A stretch of DNA of 7,101 nucleotides from Promethearchaeota archaeon (GTDB taxonomy: Archaea > Asgardarchaeota > Lokiarchaeia > Sigynarchaeales > SOKP01). Both the position numbers and the translations under genes were made by a program. Of this stretch, positions 6,001 through 7,101 are shown in pieces. The notes under the pieces are model-generated. The model saw only the letters and a program-made list of their open reading frames with translations. It searched no databases and had not been told where the DNA came from. Each line of letters opens with the position of its first letter. Position 1 is the first letter of the stretch. The stretch lies in NCBI GenBank assembly GCA_019057975.1, contig JAHLWJ010000230.1, positions 1 through 7,101 on the forward strand, written 5' to 3'.

Positions 6001-7101
6001 ATTTGAAAGCGCCGATTTTTCACTATTAAGCAACGAAACGAGTGATAATTATGAAGGTTATATTCTTGGTTTAACAGTAACAGAAGAAATGACAAGTAAA
6101 AGTATATTATATGAATTTGAAAGAGATGAATGTCTTTACTACCCTGATAATACTTCATTTTTAGTTAATATAATCGATGAAAATTATGTTAGTAGTTATA
6201 AACAGTTCGATGATAAGTTTTCATTAAATCTTAATAGTATATTCACTGATATTACTATAACTCCAGATTATCCTAGGACTGGTGAGATTATTAATGTTAG
6301 TTCAATCTTAACAACTGAATTTGGAGATGAATTACCAGCTAAAAATGTCGCTTGTGAGTATTATAATTCTAGTAACTCTTGGGTCAATATTGGTTCAGAT
6401 TTTACAAATGATAATGGTTCTGTTGCATTTTTAATTAATACTGCAGTTATAGATTTTGAGGAAGAAGAAGACCTAATTTTAAAATTATCTTGGGATGGTG
6501 ATATAATAAAGGGGGCTTCAAAGAATATAACGATTGAACTAATCCAAGAGATAAACAATTTTTCAATTTCGATTAAGCAAAATGATATATTTATCTATAA
6601 AAGTAAACTTACAACGCTGACAATTACGATAAAAAATTTTGGGGACTCAAATTTGAGATTTTTTAATATTTCTGTTAATATTGAGGGTGCTTTATCACAT
6701 TCGATTGTAGAAATAAATAATATTAAACTAAATAAGCTTTCGCCAGATGAAATTACAGAAATCACAATTGAAATTGAGATTCCTCAAATTGATAGATTGG
6801 AAATAAATTTTTCAATTACAGCTCAGAATATTCTAACAGGTGAAAATATCACCGTTTCGGAACACTCTTCTTTTAAAGTATTCGATACCCCGTTGTCCGA
6901 TTCTTTTTTCAAACTATTTATGTTTATCATGATAGCTCTCTTTGCTTTGGTTTGGATTTTAGCAATAATTTATTCACTCAAAGTTAGAAAAAGAATCGAA
7001 GAACCTGTTGTTGAAGAAATCGAAAGAAGACCAAGAAAAGGGAAATATGTGATGGTATCTGAACTTAAGAAACCAGAACCACCTAAAAAAGCACCTAAAA
7101 A
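3089..7101 (+). CDS. Giant membrane-anchored surface protein, function unknown (3' end cut by window)
   Basis: One frame stays open to the right edge: 1,337 codons with no stop. I do not recognise a named family. Residues 1-11 are basic (MIRHKKEIKSV) and lead into a hydrophobic core (12-27), a signal sequence or signal anchor. Residues 30-1270 look extracellular: alternating short beta strands, very rich in Asn, Asp, Ser and Thr, about 45 N-x-S/T sequons counted by eye, and only four cysteines (774, 791, 1015, 1089). Ig/macroglobulin-like stretches are suggested at about 684-785 (GFMYGDNISISVDIQD...FYPNGT), 1055-1150 (a Big-1-like DNGSVAF pattern) and a CARDB/NEW3-like domain at 1153-1270. 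A transmembrane helix (1276-1297) is followed by a tail starting KVRKR and rich in Lys, Arg, Glu and Pro. No catalytic motif was seen, so a structural, S-layer-like, adhesive or binding role is inferred. The start is uncertain: TTG 3089 gives a clean signal peptide and suits the TATA box, while ATG 2960 is also in frame and would add 43 residues. Confidence 0.85.
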   Translation, partial: MIRHKKEIKSVFIVVIFISIVLISNVQIINHSNLSKENLVDDNQLEELPNSANLEIDEYITGFGDDQDVRIYVNNESENLNDNQGFFEVPSITSDDMYLTYGDFNFTFQNNFTTEYVLEDDDALYADNFISFDYNTGNSGVSFTNGTPIDGTFNPDLIDGSNSSYIEVITANGLLNFTIQANYNDTTYTSGVINGNVEFNRSQILGLIYSLVISLTLNANLTVRLKDYSQSTWREVISSLPFNNSLGIQELRDNLINENLNNIDLTNTAYIQFIFEREDQSPFNARLYEFDMQSTYAFDLPITDQEYVALEFDLKGTQSTVNGFYAWIRTLDLIEAATTQLNITLYRSNATVVRTDDNLRNVRLGPNYNEMLDTQLVSYTNDQLSYFEFNIANTLNLSNYFVVIKSDNSKQVYSLVTIPYYDYGEAVARTEHQLIITEDNGVEWKISKKVVETDNWDYENRHLDASSFKLNVTRGYMPSDFIFNDNNTLRIQDMIIENLEISSYPYNESSSLTWGLGRWNHTFATAIEDDPSDEFQVYLNWNRSIIKGFKFNVSSYSVNAYWIDGAVAYYNATYNNNPEWVLNFYFNETDDPNFDNWDFIEFWYVYPNFMSAHNITNPNDDEFLWQLDEESIVTDSPSNFKLVINKTFSTLEGIYTLNLTSYNFIDEMHSYINYYGTLWETNGFMYGDNISISVDIQDHNFKAPLSGDLNATLFYPNGTRYPNADLLSSSGIVGESVLSYDFNNNTILDITKDLSEFGEYELGFFWSNGSAIGCKKLTIYIDVYDLELYNCTYLSNLDSNVLIGELNNKVFQDYTILIASINDTTGISTPNFYPINNSDLNQVYSYEIGGQELSILMNSFLQSEDILNPNEIVNFKTTVQNIHSFIPVDVTVNFKLVSYVDEDWIIAENTSPTINLNFSGTPDNTYEFDVNLTIPNLDVVTNTWEGLNAPIRLGGVKAIVTLSIDDIEVGVFESADFSLLSNETSDNYEGYILGLTVTEEMTSKSILYEFERDECLYYPDNTSFLVNIIDENYVSSYKQFDDKFSLNLNSIFTDITITPDYPRTGEIINVSSILTTEFGDELPAKNVACEYYNSSNSWVNIGSDFTNDNGSVAFLINTAVIDFEEEEDLILKLSWDGDIIKGASKNITIELIQEINNFSISIKQNDIFIYKSKLTTLTITIKNFGDSNLRFFNISVNIEGALSHSIVEINNIKLNKLSPDEITEITIEIEIPQIDRLEINFSITAQNILTGENITVSEHSSFKVFDTPLSDSFFKLFMFIMIALFALVWILAIIYSLKVRKRIEEPVVEEIERRPRKGKYVMVSELKKPEPPKKAPK

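Noticed and set aside
5967..6158. Minus-strand 63-codon ORF
   Set aside because: It is antisense to the continuous surface-protein frame, with low-complexity Leu/Tyr/Ser content only.
6361..6558. Minus-strand 65-codon ORF
   Set aside because: It is antisense to the Ig-like region of the surface-protein gene. Its serine run is the complement of the GAGGAAGAAGAAG acidic stretch.
1..7101. CRISPR arrays, tRNA/rRNA genes, insertion sequences, transposase or integrase genes, defence systems
   Set aside because: I looked on both strands and saw no regularly spaced repeats, no cloverleaf-like segments, no inverted terminal repeats and no protein motifs of these classes.

Overview
The window is AT-rich archaeal DNA, most likely from an uncultured Asgard archaeon of the Lokiarchaeia type. 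That placement is inferred from several signs together: an archaeal-style methionyl-tRNA synthetase, a eukaryote-like protein joining a VWA domain to zinc fingers, a giant Asn-rich membrane-anchored surface protein, frequent GTG/TTG starts, and TATA-like boxes a short way upstream of start codons. No marker gene here settles the lineage.

Layout. Positions 1-2927 hold three genes read leftwards (minus strand). In transcription order they are an M20 metallopeptidase of the ArgE/DapE type (2927 to 1569), a VWA plus double zinc-finger protein resembling the TFIIH subunit Ssl1/p44 (1452 to 271), and the first 61 codons of methionyl-tRNA synthetase (185 to the left edge). The gaps between them are 116 and 85 bases. 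Each gap has TATA-like elements, so the three need not form one operon. A divergent, very AT-rich intergenic region with a 20-base direct repeat follows. From about 3089 to the right edge one uninterrupted plus-strand frame encodes a very large secreted or surface protein. It has an N-terminal signal sequence, about 1,240 extracellular residues rich in beta strands and N-glycosylation sequons, one transmembrane helix and a basic/proline-rich cytoplasmic tail. It begins at a non-AUG codon and has no stop in the window.

How the genes relate. MetRS charges tRNA-Met, the M20 enzyme hydrolyses an amide bond in a small N-acylated amino acid or peptide, and the surface protein probably belongs to the cell envelope. 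Nothing in the sequence joins these into one pathway. No defence system, mobile element, CRISPR array or RNA gene was seen. The most notable gene is the Ssl1/p44-like protein. It has the domain order of a core eukaryotic transcription/repair factor, but its fingers could also indicate a RING-type ubiquitin ligase. No other TFIIH or ubiquitin component lies in the window.
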